From: Synergistaceae bacterium
GTDB taxonomy: Bacteria; Synergistota; Synergistia; Synergistales; Synergistaceae
Length of the DNA stretch: 15,640 nucleotides
Direction of reading: 5' to 3'
Assembly (NCBI GenBank): GCA_031273585.1
Contig: JAISRP010000159.1
Span: forward strand, 1 to 15,640
In this document: positions 1-7,213 of the stretch, piece after piece
How the letters are laid out: each line of letters starts with the position of its first letter
How positions within the stretch are numbered: the stretch's first letter is position 1
The notes under the pieces: model-generated
The model's input: only the letters and a program-made list of their open reading frames with translations
Told to the model about the DNA's origin: nothing
Database searches by the model: none
Position numbers and translations under genes: made by a program

Positions 1-533
1 ACCCCTATCTCGTACAGGTTGTTGCCCTTTGAGTCTATTACGACGGTGGCGGGGAAGTCGCGCACCGTCAGTTTGCGAATGGCCTCGGAGCCCAGGTCCT
101 CGTAGCACACCATCTCGCACGCGGTAATCGTCTTGGCTATCAGGGCGGCCGCTCCACCTATCGCTCCGAAGTACACGGCCCCGTGGGTCTTCATGCTGTC
201 TATCACGTCCTGGGACCTCTTGCCCTTGCCTATCATCCCGCGCAGCCCGAGCCCTATGAGGCGGGGCGCGTAGGCGTCCATGCGGTAGCTCGTCGTCGGG
301 CCGGCGGAGCCTATCACCTGGCCCGGCTTGGCGGGGGTGGGGCCGACGTAGTATATTATGGCGTCCTTTATGTCTATCGGCAGCTCCTTGCCCTGGTCCA
401 GAAGCTCGACCAGGCGGGCGTGGGCCGCGTCCCGCGCCGTGTAGACGACCCCGTTCAGAAGGACGGTATCCCCGGCTCGCAGCGACTCTGCCACTTCCTT
501 GCTCATCGGTGTTGTTATAACTTTATCGGGCAT
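1..533 (-). CDS. Fumarate hydratase class I, beta subunit (C-terminal end beyond the window)
   Basis: Small subunit of the two-subunit, oxygen-sensitive [4Fe-4S] fumarase that interconverts malate and fumarate in the cytoplasm. The visible 177 residues carry the family motifs YTARDAAH (about 31-38), the substrate-site segment SAGPTTSYRMD (76-86), the GAVYFGAIGGAAAL strand-turn (118-131) and a late DFPATVVIDSKGN segment (159-171). The usual length is about 185 residues, so only a few C-terminal residues are missing. The ATG at 533 has an AGGAGGG ribosome site about 8 nt upstream. The gene starts 14 nt after the alpha-subunit stop, which indicates co-translation. L(+)-tartrate dehydratase beta is a close relative and cannot be fully excluded, but the fumarate reductase upstream in the same train favours fumarase. 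Confidence 0.93.
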   Translation of the reverse strand, partial: MPDKVITTPMSKEVAESLRAGDTVLLNGVVYTARDAAHARLVELLDQGKELPIDIKDAIIYYVGPTPAKPGQVIGSAGPTTSYRMDAYAPRLIGLGLRGMIGKGKRSQDVIDSMKTHGAVYFGAIGGAAALIAKTITACEMVCYEDLGSEAIRKLTVRDFPATVVIDSKGNNLYEIG

Positions 534-547
534 TCTCGGTCCCTCCT

Positions 548-1390
548 CTACAGCGACGCCTTCACGTGGCGCGTGATATGACAGTTTATGTTGACGGCTA
601 CAGGCAGCCCCGCTATATGGGTCGGGTGCGTCTCTATATTGAGCCCGAGCGCGGTGGTCCTGCCTCCGAAGCCCTGAGGACCAATGCCCAGCGCGTTGAC
701 CCTCTCCAGCAGCTCCGTCTCCATGTCGCTGTAGTACTTGTCCGGGTGGCGGCGGTTCACCGGGCGCATCAGGGCCTTCTTGGCCAGAAGCGCCACGCGG
801 TCGAACGTGCCGCCTATTCCCACCCCTATCACTATCGGGGGACAGGGATTGGGGCCAGCCAGCCGCACCGTCTCGACCACGAAGTCCTTCACGCCCTTCT
901 CGCCCGCAGCGGGCGGGAACATATTGAGACGGCTCATGTTCTCCGAGCCGAAGCCCTTGGGCGCGAGCGTTATGACGAGGGCGTCCCCGGGGACTATGTC
1001 CACCGTTATGACGGCCGGCGTGTTATCGCCTGTGTTCTTGCGCCGAAGCGGGTCCGCCACTACTGACTTCCGCAGAAATCCCTCGCTGTACCCGCGCCTG
1101 ACTCCCTCGTGAACCGCCTCGTTCAAATCTCCCCCGGTGATGTGCGCGTCCTGCCCGAGCTCCAGAAAGACGCACGTCAGCCCCGTGTCCTGGCAGAGAG
1201 GCATCTTCTCGTTACGGGCTATGTCCATGTTCTCTATAAGCCTGCCAAGGGTGTCGCGCGCCGGCGCCCACGGCTCCGTCTTATGGCAGGAGCGGATGCA
1301 ATCCGACACGTCCTCCGGCAGGAGGTAGTTCGCCTCGGCGCACATGTCGCGTATCTTCTCTGTAATGCTGGCGGCGGTTATCTCCCTCAA
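548..1390 (-). CDS. Fumarate hydratase class I, alpha subunit
   Basis: Large subunit of the iron-sulfur fumarase, 280 residues, the normal size for the family. It supplies the three cysteines that hold the [4Fe-4S] cluster: C66 in PLCQDTG, C183 in PNPCPPIVIG and C270 in NINCH. The glycine-rich GVGIGGTFD segment (189-197) is also present. I chose the TTG at 1390 because a perfect AAGGAGG lies 8 nt upstream and the protein then begins with the expected N-terminus (REITAASITEKI). The frame stays open to 1477, but that extension is translated repeat DNA (R1) and is not credible. It probably feeds fumarate to the reductase encoded upstream. It is separated from that gene by 215 nt containing a terminator-like hairpin, so it may be expressed at a lower level or from its own promoter. 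Confidence 0.93.
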   Translation of the reverse strand: MREITAASITEKIRDMCAEANYLLPEDVSDCIRSCHKTEPWAPARDTLGRLIENMDIARNEKMPLCQDTGLTCVFLELGQDAHITGGDLNEAVHEGVRRGYSEGFLRKSVVADPLRRKNTGDNTPAVITVDIVPGDALVITLAPKGFGSENMSRLNMFPPAAGEKGVKDFVVETVRLAGPNPCPPIVIGVGIGGTFDRVALLAKKALMRPVNRRHPDKYYSDMETELLERVNALGIGPQGFGGRTTALGLNIETHPTHIAGLPVAVNINCHITRHVKASL

Positions 1391-1426
1391 AACTAAGTCC
1401 TCCTTAAAAAAAACAGGTTCAAGACC

Positions 1427-1576
1427 GCGGGCTCCGCCCGCACCCGCCAGGGAGCAAGCTCTCTGGACCCTTTTCACTTTTTTTGATTTTCGCCCTACGG
1501 GCGAAAATCAAAAAAAGAAAATGGGGGTCCGGGGGACAGGTCCCCCGGCGGGGTTTGGGGCGGAGCCCCAAGGTCC
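1427..1576. repeat. Structured intergenic repeat R1 (five-hairpin palindromic element)
   Basis: About 150 bp made of two similar half-modules in inverted orientation around a central T-tract/A-tract hairpin. Each half reads GGGTCC, then a hairpin arm pair, then GGCGGG, then a GGGCGGAGCCC-type hairpin. The same architecture occurs at 10620-10768 (R2). The outermost right hairpin, TTGGGGCGGAGCCCCAA, is identical in the two copies. Other arms differ in sequence but keep pairing. It lies between the fumarate reductase and fumarase genes. Confidence 0.85.
1478..1516. terminator. Bidirectional rho-independent-type terminator in R1
   Basis: An 18-bp perfect stem (1478-1495 with 1499-1516) with a 3-nt loop. 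Its arms begin with seven T and end with seven A, so either strand gives a GC-topped hairpin followed by a U-run. On the minus strand it lies 90 nt after the fumarate reductase stop and 88 nt before the fumarase start. It could therefore end or attenuate the hdr-flx-frd transcript before fumarase. Confidence 0.7.
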
Positions 1577-1605
1577 AGCTCTTGCTCTTTGTTCTCTTGT
1601 GGCCG

Positions 1606-3210
1606 TTACCTGCCCTTGCGGGCGTACTCGGGCAGCAGCTTTGGGGAGTATATGTCGCTCTTTATGCCGGCAGCCTCCCTCTCCTTGTCGTACTTCTCGA
1701 CGTGCTTAAAGTTCAGCCTGCCTGGCGTCGGGACGTGCTTGCTCGCCTCGGAGGCGTTTCTGCCGGCGTTGCGGCCGAACACTATTATGTCGAGAAGGGA
1801 GTTCCCCATGAGGCGGTTTCTGCCGTGGATCCCTCCGACTGCCTCGCCCGCAACGTACAGGTTGTTGATGTTAGTCGTGCGGCCGTCGGCCCTTATCTGA
1901 AGGCCGCCGTTCTGGTAGTGCAGCGTCGGGTAGATGAGCATGGGCACTTCCCTTATGTCGATGTCGTACTTTCCGTACATGCGGAGCATGGCCGGTATGC
2001 GCTTCTCGATGGCGCCCTTGCCGAGGATGACCTCTATCATCGGCGAGTCGAGCCACACGCCCCAGCCCTCGGGCGTCTTTATGCCCTTGCCGCGGGTGCT
2101 GCACTCGCGGATTACCGAGGAGGCCGACACGTCGCGGGTCTCGAGCGGGTTCATGAAGGCTATGCCGTCCACGTTGACGAGCTGAGCCCCGAGCGAGCGG
2201 ACCTTCTCGGTCACGAGCGCGCCGAATATCTGGGCCGGGTACGCGACCCCGGTCGGGTGATACTGAAGCGTGTCCTGATACAGCAGTTTGGCGCCTGCCC
2301 GATAGCCGAGTATCAGTCCGTCCGCGGTGGCCCCGTAGTGATTGGAGGTCGGGAATCCCTGGTAGTGCATACGGCCCGCGCCGCCGGTCGCTATGACGAC
2401 GGTCTTGGCGCGCGCCACGAAGTGCTCGCCAGTCTCCATGTTCTGGAGGAGAGCACCGGCGGCGTTGCCCTGGTCGTCCAGGAGCAGCTCTATGGCTGCG
2501 GTAAAGTCGACGACGGGAATTTTGCGGTTGAACACCTCGTCGCGAAGAGTCCTCATGATGTCGGCCCCGGAGTAGTCGGCCGCGGCGTGCATACGCTTGC
2601 GGGACGTGCCGCCCCCGTGGGTCGTTATCATGGTCCCGTCCTTCTCCTTGTCGAACAGGACGCCCAGTTCGTTCAGCCACTTGACGGCGCCGGGGCCGTC
2701 CATGACGAGCTTGCGGAGAAGGTCCGGCTGGGCGGCGAAGTGCCCGCCTCCGAACGCGTCGAGGTAGTGGATCAGGGGCGAGTCGTTGGGCTTGTCCGCC
2801 GCCTGAATGCCGCCCTCGGCCATCATGGTGTTGGCGTCGCCTATGCGGAGCTTCGTCACCATCATGACGTTCACACCGTTCTCGTGGGCCATGATAGCGG
2901 TGGAGGAGCCGGAGCCGCCGCCGCCTATGACGAGGACGTCCGCGTCGTAGTCGATCTGGTTTAAGTCGATGTCCAGGTCCTTCACGCGGCTGTTGGCCTC
3001 CAGAAGGGCCGCAAGCTCCACCGGGGCCTTCTCGCCCTTGTTGGGGCCGATCTTGAGCGTCGTGAATCCGGCGGCTCTGTAATCGGGGTGATACTCGTTG
3101 AGCAGGTTCGTCTTCTCCTCTGCCGTCATCCTGCGCAGATCGGCGCCTATGCGTGACTCTCTCGTCGCCTCGACCTTCCTGATCGACTCGAACATTTCGG
3201 GTGTATACAT
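1606..3210 (-). CDS. Soluble fumarate reductase, flavoprotein subunit (FrdA/TfrA-like)
   Basis: FAD enzyme of the succinate dehydrogenase/fumarate reductase/L-aspartate oxidase superfamily, 534 residues, predicted to reduce fumarate to succinate in the cytoplasm. A Rossmann FAD motif GGGGSG lies at 96-101. Active-site elements are visible: HPTG at 318-321, a TEKVR segment with R338, PTLHY with H431, and RNRLMGNSLL with R466. The C-terminal FAD loop LYVAGEAVGG is at 451-460. At the position where membrane-bound FrdA has the FAD-linking His (SHT), this protein has N127 in ANTMMAEGG, so FAD should be non-covalent, as in soluble relatives. An N-terminal extension of about 90 residues precedes the FAD fold. 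The start at 3210 has AAGGAGG 8 nt upstream, 13 nt after the FrdB stop. No membrane anchor gene is present. L-aspartate oxidase is an alternative, but the FrdB partner argues against it. Confidence 0.88.
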   Translation of the reverse strand: MYTPEMFESIRKVEATRESRIGADLRRMTAEEKTNLLNEYHPDYRAAGFTTLKIGPNKGEKAPVELAALLEANSRVKDLDIDLNQIDYDADVLVIGGGGSGSSTAIMAHENGVNVMMVTKLRIGDANTMMAEGGIQAADKPNDSPLIHYLDAFGGGHFAAQPDLLRKLVMDGPGAVKWLNELGVLFDKEKDGTMITTHGGGTSRKRMHAAADYSGADIMRTLRDEVFNRKIPVVDFTAAIELLLDDQGNAAGALLQNMETGEHFVARAKTVVIATGGAGRMHYQGFPTSNHYGATADGLILGYRAGAKLLYQDTLQYHPTGVAYPAQIFGALVTEKVRSLGAQLVNVDGIAFMNPLETRDVSASSVIRECSTRGKGIKTPEGWGVWLDSPMIEVILGKGAIEKRIPAMLRMYGKYDIDIREVPMLIYPTLHYQNGGLQIRADGRTTNINNLYVAGEAVGGIHGRNRLMGNSLLDIIVFGRNAGRNASEASKHVPTPGRLNFKHVEKYDKEREAAGIKSDIYSPKLLPEYARKGR

Positions 3211-3223
3211 CACAGCCGCCTCC

Positions 3224-3898
3224 TTACGCCTCAATTTCCCTGTGGTTGTAAAGGTCCTTCAATTCCTCCACCGGTTTTTGCATGAACTCGTCTATTGGCC
3301 CGTCGTACTCCCCGTTCTCTATCTCCCTCACCCGGTTTATCAGGTGGTCGGCGGGGGAGACGAGGTACTTGCCCGTCAGCCTGCGGGCCAGCACTCCGAC
3401 CTGCGGGTGCGATATGCCGGCGGGACAGCGCGAGGAACAGACGCCGCACATGATGCAGTCGAACGACTCAGCGGCGCACTTCTCGTACTCGGCGCGCTGA
3501 GCGTAAGCTATGTACTGCATGACGCGGAGCTCCTGAGTGCAGGCCTTCGTGCAGGCGTTGCAGCCCACGCACTTGTATATCTCGGGGTAGAGCTGCATCA
3601 TGATCTGCTCCGTCGGCTTTATCTCCTCTATGTCGTAGATCTCCTTGATCAGGGGGAAAAACGGCAGGGTCGCCACGTACATCCTGTCGGCCACGGTCGT
3701 CTGACACGCAAGGCAGGCCTTGAGCTCGCGGTCGCCCTCGATGCGGTATATCGTGGCGCAGGCGCCGCAAAATCCGTTGCGGCAGCCGCACCCGCGTACA
3801 AGCTTGTATCCGGCGTACTCAAGGGCCTCCATGATCGTGAGGCCGGCCGGCACCTCGTACTTCTTGCCATACAAAAATACTCTCACCATTTCTTTCAT
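3224..3898 (-). CDS. Fumarate reductase iron-sulfur subunit (FrdB/TfrB-like, HdrC-type C-terminus)
   Basis: Electron-transfer subunit of 224 residues. The N-terminal half is a [2Fe-2S] plant-ferredoxin-type domain with C39, C44, C47 and C62/C65 (C37 also nearby). The second half carries C110-x2-C113-x2-C116-x3-C120 and C148-x2-C151-x2-C154-x3-C158-Pro. The last group is a full four-cysteine site, so it predicts a second [4Fe-4S] rather than the [3Fe-4S] of quinone-linked FrdB. This fits a soluble protein that does not meet quinone and resembles HdrC or the front part of methanogen TfrB. The CCG (HdrB-like) region that follows in TfrB is missing here, but a separate HdrB is encoded in the same train. 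The start at 3898 has a GAGAGGG site about 11 nt upstream; the next in-frame ATG, three codons in, is possible. Confidence 0.88.
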   Translation of the reverse strand: MKEMVRVFLYGKKYEVPAGLTIMEALEYAGYKLVRGCGCRNGFCGACATIYRIEGDRELKACLACQTTVADRMYVATLPFFPLIKEIYDIEEIKPTEQIMMQLYPEIYKCVGCNACTKACTQELRVMQYIAYAQRAEYEKCAAESFDCIMCGVCSSRCPAGISHPQVGVLARRLTGKYLVSPADHLINRVREIENGEYDGPIDEFMQKPVEELKDLYNHREIEA

Positions 3899-3920
3899 TT
3901 TTCTTGCGCCCTCTCTTCCG

Positions 3921-4766
3921 TCAATACTCGTCAGGCATTTCTTCCATCTTGTCGCAGCGGAACACCGGGCCGTCCCTGCACACGTACTTGGCGCCGACGT
4001 TGCACCTTCCGCACTTGCCGATTCCGCACTTCATGCGCAGCTCCAGAGTGGTGTACACCTGACTCTTATCGAAGCCCAGCTCCTGCAGCGCCTTCAGCAC
4101 GAACTTGATCATGATGGGAGGACCGCAGATGAGCGCCGTCTTCGTAGTCGGGAAATTGAGGGATTTTACATAGTCCGGCACGAATGCGACGTTCCCGTCC
4201 CAACCCTCCTGCGGGCGGTCTATCGTCAGGTGGACGTTCACGTCGTCCCCACGGCCGATCCATTCGTTCCTGATCTCGTCGATGTCCACAAGATCGTCCA
4301 TGGAGCGCGCGCCATAGACGATATCGACGGAGGCGTAATTATCCCGGTAATACCGGACATAATTGATTACGGAGCGCAGCGGCGCCAACCCGATCCCTCC
4401 AGCGATAAAGAGCAGGTCCTTACCCTTGAGCTCCGCCTCCACTGGGAAGGCGTTGCCGTACGGGCCGCGAATGGCGACCTGCTGGCCTACTTCCATATCG
4501 TGCAGCCACTCCGTCAGGGAGCCGCACTTCTTGATGCTGAATTCCATGTACTCCTTGTTGGTGGGGGACGACGTTATCGAGAACATCGCCTCGCCTACAC
4601 CAGGAATGGAGAGCATCGCGCACTGACCCGGCATGTGGGAGAAGCAGACGCCGCCGCTTGGTCCGTTGACGCGGAACGTCTTGACGTCGGGCGTGTCCCT
4701 CCTGATGTCGGTCACAACTCCGAGGCGGGGAATCAGCAGGTCGCTCCTGATCTCACTGTCACACAT
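3921..4766 (-). CDS. flxA: FlxA-like FAD/NAD(P)H-binding oxidoreductase subunit
   Basis: NAD(P)H-oxidising flavoprotein of 281 residues in the ferredoxin-NADP reductase/PyrK/hydrogenase-gamma family. FAD site MFSITSSP is at 61-68, the nucleotide-binding GGIGLAPLRS at 123-132 and CGPP at 214-217. A C-terminal [2Fe-2S] site is formed by C247-x4-C252-x2-C255-x7-C263, within the family-typical ELRMKCGIGKCGRC segment. Its ATG overlaps the end of flxB by 8 nt. In the Desulfovibrio FlxABCD-HdrABC complex, FlxA is the entry point for NADH electrons, and the complete gene set here supports the same role. Sulfhydrogenase gamma or AsrB are paralogues of this fold, but no hydrogenase or sulfite reductase catalytic subunit is nearby. 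Whether it prefers NADH or NADPH cannot be read from the sequence. Confidence 0.87.
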   Translation of the reverse strand: MCDSEIRSDLLIPRLGVVTDIRRDTPDVKTFRVNGPSGGVCFSHMPGQCAMLSIPGVGEAMFSITSSPTNKEYMEFSIKKCGSLTEWLHDMEVGQQVAIRGPYGNAFPVEAELKGKDLLFIAGGIGLAPLRSVINYVRYYRDNYASVDIVYGARSMDDLVDIDEIRNEWIGRGDDVNVHLTIDRPQEGWDGNVAFVPDYVKSLNFPTTKTALICGPPIMIKFVLKALQELGFDKSQVYTTLELRMKCGIGKCGRCNVGAKYVCRDGPVFRCDKMEEMPDEY

Positions 4767-5796
4767 TCACTTCCACCCCCAGCGCCTTGATGACCTTCGT
4801 TATATTCATGGAGATAGGGCATTTCGCGACGCACCTCCCGCAGCCAACGCACGAGTACATCCCGTCGTTGTTCGCGGGGAAGTATATGAGCTTGTGCATG
4901 AACCTCTGCCTGAATCGCTCCACCTGGCTCTTGCGGGGATTCCCGTGAGCCATGAGCGTGAAGTCGGAGTACATGCAGGAGTCCCAGCAGCGAAAACGCC
5001 TTATGCCGTGACCGGTGTCGAAATCCTGTATGTCGTAGCACTGACACGTCGGACAGACGTAGGTGCAGGTGCCGCAGCCGACGCAGGCCTGGCTCAGCTC
5101 GCTCCACAGGGGCGAACCGAACTTCTCCTTCAGCGCGCTGCCGTCGAAGCCCTCGAGGCTGAGCGAGCAGAGCGGCAGTCGGGAGACTATGTCCCTTATC
5201 TCCCCCCTGCTCCGCTCGACAAGAGAACTGTCGCCGGAGGCATCGGAGAAGAGGGATTTTACGGTTTCGGTAAGCGCCCTGCCCTTGTCCGTGCGCTCAT
5301 CCCAGTACAGGAAGTCCCCTATGATATAGGTCACGACGTCGCCCTGGGGATCGGCCGCGTCGATGCCGAAGATGCTGCAGAAGCACGTCTCCTCCGGCTC
5401 GGAGCACGCCATCGAGACGACGACTCCGTTCTCCCTGCGGGCCTTGTAGAACGAGTCCACCGGATCGCAGAGAAAAACCCTGTCCAGCACGTCGAGGCTG
5501 CGGGCGTCGCACCCCCGTACCCCGAAGACGACGAACGGCTCCTCCGCGTCGCGGTTCTCGATTATGGAGATGTCCTTCCCCTGCCTCTTGAAGGAGACTA
5601 TGTTCTCAGTCTGGGGGAAGAAAAAATCCTTGGCGGATTTTATCGTCTTCAGCCGGTCCAGGCGTACTTTGGCCTCGGGGGTCCAGGGACCGAAATCCAC
5701 CTGGCCGCCGCGGTCCAGCGGCAGGTAGAGCTTCCTGCCCTCCGCTAACCTCTGAAACAGCTCCCCCATCTTTTCAATGGAAAGTTTCAGCATCAT
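4759..5796 (-). CDS. flxB: FlxB-like iron-sulfur protein (sulfhydrogenase-beta/AsrA-like)
   Basis: A 345-residue electron-transfer protein. The N-terminal two thirds resemble the beta subunit of sulfhydrogenase/AsrA, with GVRGCDA (93-99) and the cysteine group CSEPEETCFC (131-140). The C-terminal third holds two [4Fe-4S] sites: C238-x2-C241-x2-C244-x3-C248-Pro and C316-x2-C319-x2-C322-x3-C326-Pro. Extra cysteines occur at 251, 253, 270 and 274. The ATG at 5796 shares one base with the flxC stop and has AGGAGG 6 nt upstream. A GTG one codon earlier is too close to that site. It probably wires FlxA flavin to the rest of the complex. AsrA-like proteins usually travel with an AsrB-like partner, as flxB and flxA do here. 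Confidence 0.82.
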   Translation of the reverse strand: MMLKLSIEKMGELFQRLAEGRKLYLPLDRGGQVDFGPWTPEAKVRLDRLKTIKSAKDFFFPQTENIVSFKRQGKDISIIENRDAEEPFVVFGVRGCDARSLDVLDRVFLCDPVDSFYKARRENGVVVSMACSEPEETCFCSIFGIDAADPQGDVVTYIIGDFLYWDERTDKGRALTETVKSLFSDASGDSSLVERSRGEIRDIVSRLPLCSLSLEGFDGSALKEKFGSPLWSELSQACVGCGTCTYVCPTCQCYDIQDFDTGHGIRRFRCWDSCMYSDFTLMAHGNPRKSQVERFRQRFMHKLIYFPANNDGMYSCVGCGRCVAKCPISMNITKVIKALGVEVNV

Positions 5797-6779
5797 CACG
5801 CGCCTCCTCTCTCGTGCACGATGCCGGGCTCGACGTCTCCGGTCCTGAACTCCGTCAGAGGAGACTTGCCGTCGACGCTCTCGCCGGACTGATATTCACC
5901 GTAGAAGGCGTTGATATCCTTTATGAACTTGCGGTTCAGCAGGTGCAGCGGGATGTTCTGAGGGCAGACCCTGCTGCACTCACCGCAGTCCGTGCAGCGC
6001 CCGGCGACGTGAAACGCCCTGATTATGTGGAACATGTTCTCCTCGAACGTGTCGGCGTTCGCCTTGGCTATCACCCCGGACCTCGGGTTGTCGAACACGC
6101 ACTTGTTGCACGAGCAGACGGGGCACGCGTTGCGGCAGGCGTTGCAGCGGATGCACCGCGACAGTTCGCCCCTCCAGAACGCAAACCGCTCGCCGGAGGT
6201 CATGCCCTCGAGCTCGCTGACGCGGGCGAATCGGTCGGAGGTCTCCCACTCCCACAGCTCGTCCGGAACGGCGAGCTCGTCGGAGGCCTTGTGCTCCAGC
6301 CCCTTGCACGTGGCGCACTTCTCCAGCAGGACGTCCCCTCTTGCGAATTTTTTATCCCCGTAGAGGGTGTGGATCACGAGATTTTCGCCGAGCTCCTCCA
6401 TCGACTCGATGCCCTTCACGCCGAGAGCCCGGAGTTTTTCTATGTCGAGCATCCCTCCGCAGCCCACTCCTATGACGTACGTCTTCTCCCTGTCGACCTT
6501 GTGCTCCTTCAGAAGATGGTTGAAGCTGTACGTGTCGCAGGGCTTGAGGAAGACCAGAACCCGGCCCTCCTTCTTCGTCGCCTCTATGAGGTACTTGCTC
6601 AGCATGGCTGCGGAGAAACCGTTGTACACGAGCTCGTCCAGGGACTCCTCCGTGTCGAAGAACGACGGGGTTGGATCGTAGTAAAACTCGCCGCTCTTCC
6701 AGCCCAGCACCCGCGTCACGGCGCCGTCCTTCAGCAGCTCGCCCGCTCTGCTACGCATCATATCTCTGACTCTACGCAT
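5796..6779 (-). CDS. flxC: FlxC-like iron-sulfur protein (FdhB/FrhB-related)
   Basis: A 327-residue iron-sulfur protein resembling formate dehydrogenase/F420 hydrogenase beta-type proteins. Cysteines in the first half (C81 in KPCDTY, C107 in GVGCGG, C155 and C158 in CATCKG) precede two canonical [4Fe-4S] sites: C209-x2-C212-x2-C215-x3-C219-Pro and C262-x2-C265-x2-C268-x3-C272-Pro. Additional cysteines lie at 222, 224 and 227. The frame is open far upstream, but that part is a shadow of flxD. The ATG at 6779 has GGAGG 7 nt upstream, overlaps flxD by 22 nt and gives the expected N-terminus. The C-terminal tail of about 50 residues after the last cluster lacks motifs. Assignment as FlxC rests on order (hdrA-flxD-flxC-flxB-flxA) plus the twin-ferredoxin end. 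Confidence 0.78.
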   Translation of the reverse strand: MRRVRDMMRSRAGELLKDGAVTRVLGWKSGEFYYDPTPSFFDTEESLDELVYNGFSAAMLSKYLIEATKKEGRVLVFLKPCDTYSFNHLLKEHKVDREKTYVIGVGCGGMLDIEKLRALGVKGIESMEELGENLVIHTLYGDKKFARGDVLLEKCATCKGLEHKASDELAVPDELWEWETSDRFARVSELEGMTSGERFAFWRGELSRCIRCNACRNACPVCSCNKCVFDNPRSGVIAKANADTFEENMFHIIRAFHVAGRCTDCGECSRVCPQNIPLHLLNRKFIKDINAFYGEYQSGESVDGKSPLTEFRTGDVEPGIVHERGGA

Positions 6780-7213
6780 CGGATATCCTCCAGCCTCCTG
6801 CACTCGCCCAGCGCGCTGATAGTCTCCGCAAACTGGTTCATAGTGTTGGCGAACTTCGCGCCCTCCGCTGCGGAAACCCACTCCACCCTCGTGCGGCCCC
6901 TCTCTATGCCCAGATAGTCGAGCATGCTGAAGAGAAGCGCCATCCTCCTGCGGGCGAAATAGTTGCCCGAGGTGTAGTGGCAGTCGCCGGGGTGGCAGCC
7001 GCACATGATAACCCCGTCAGCCCCCCTCTGGAATGCCCTGAGGATGAAGAGCGGGTTGACGCGGCATGAGCACGGCACGCGGATGACCTTGACGTTGACC
7101 GGGTAGTTCAGCCTGCTCGACCCCGCGAGGTCGGCGCCGGCATAGCTGCACCAGTTGCAGCAGAAGGCCACGATCAAGGGCTTGAAGGCCGCGCCTTCCT
7201 CGTTTATCGGCAT
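6758..7213 (-). CDS. flxD: FlxD / MvhD-type [2Fe-2S] subunit
   Basis: Small 151-residue MvhD-family protein that links an electron-input module to HdrA. The family cysteine pattern is complete: FCCNWCSYAGAD (C18, C19, C22), PCSCR (C48, C50) and CGCHPGDCHY (C71, C73, C78). The ATG at 7213 has GGAGGT 9 nt upstream and overlaps the hdrA stop by 10 nt, so translation is coupled. In methanogens MvhD connects hydrogenase to HdrA. Here it is followed by flxC, flxB and flxA instead of hydrogenase genes, so NAD(P)H rather than hydrogen is the likely donor. MvhD-type proteins also serve formate dehydrogenase and MetFV complexes, but neither set is present in the window. Confidence 0.92.
   Translation of the reverse strand: MPINEEGAAFKPLIVAFCCNWCSYAGADLAGSSRLNYPVNVKVIRVPCSCRVNPLFILRAFQRGADGVIMCGCHPGDCHYTSGNYFARRRMALLFSMLDYLGIERGRTRVEWVSAAEGAKFANTMNQFAETISALGECRRLEDIRCVESEI

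Noticed and set aside
1391..1477. Upstream extension of the fumarase alpha frame
   Set aside because: The extra 29 codons are translated repeat sequence, and an ideal ribosome site marks the TTG at 1390.
1483..2964. Long plus-strand open frame (493 codons) opposite the fumarate reductase flavoprotein
   Set aside because: It is the antisense shadow of a motif-complete minus-strand gene in high-GC DNA. It has no domain signature and starts inside repeat R1.
1606..3210. L-aspartate oxidase (NadB) as the identity of the flavoprotein
   Set aside because: A dedicated iron-sulfur subunit precedes it and fumarase follows; no nadA or nadC neighbour is seen.
4759..5796. Reading flxB/flxA as an anaerobic sulfite reductase (AsrAB) or sulfhydrogenase pair
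   Set aside because: The families are homologous, but no AsrC or hydrogenase catalytic subunit is present and the neighbours are hdrABC and flxD/flxC.
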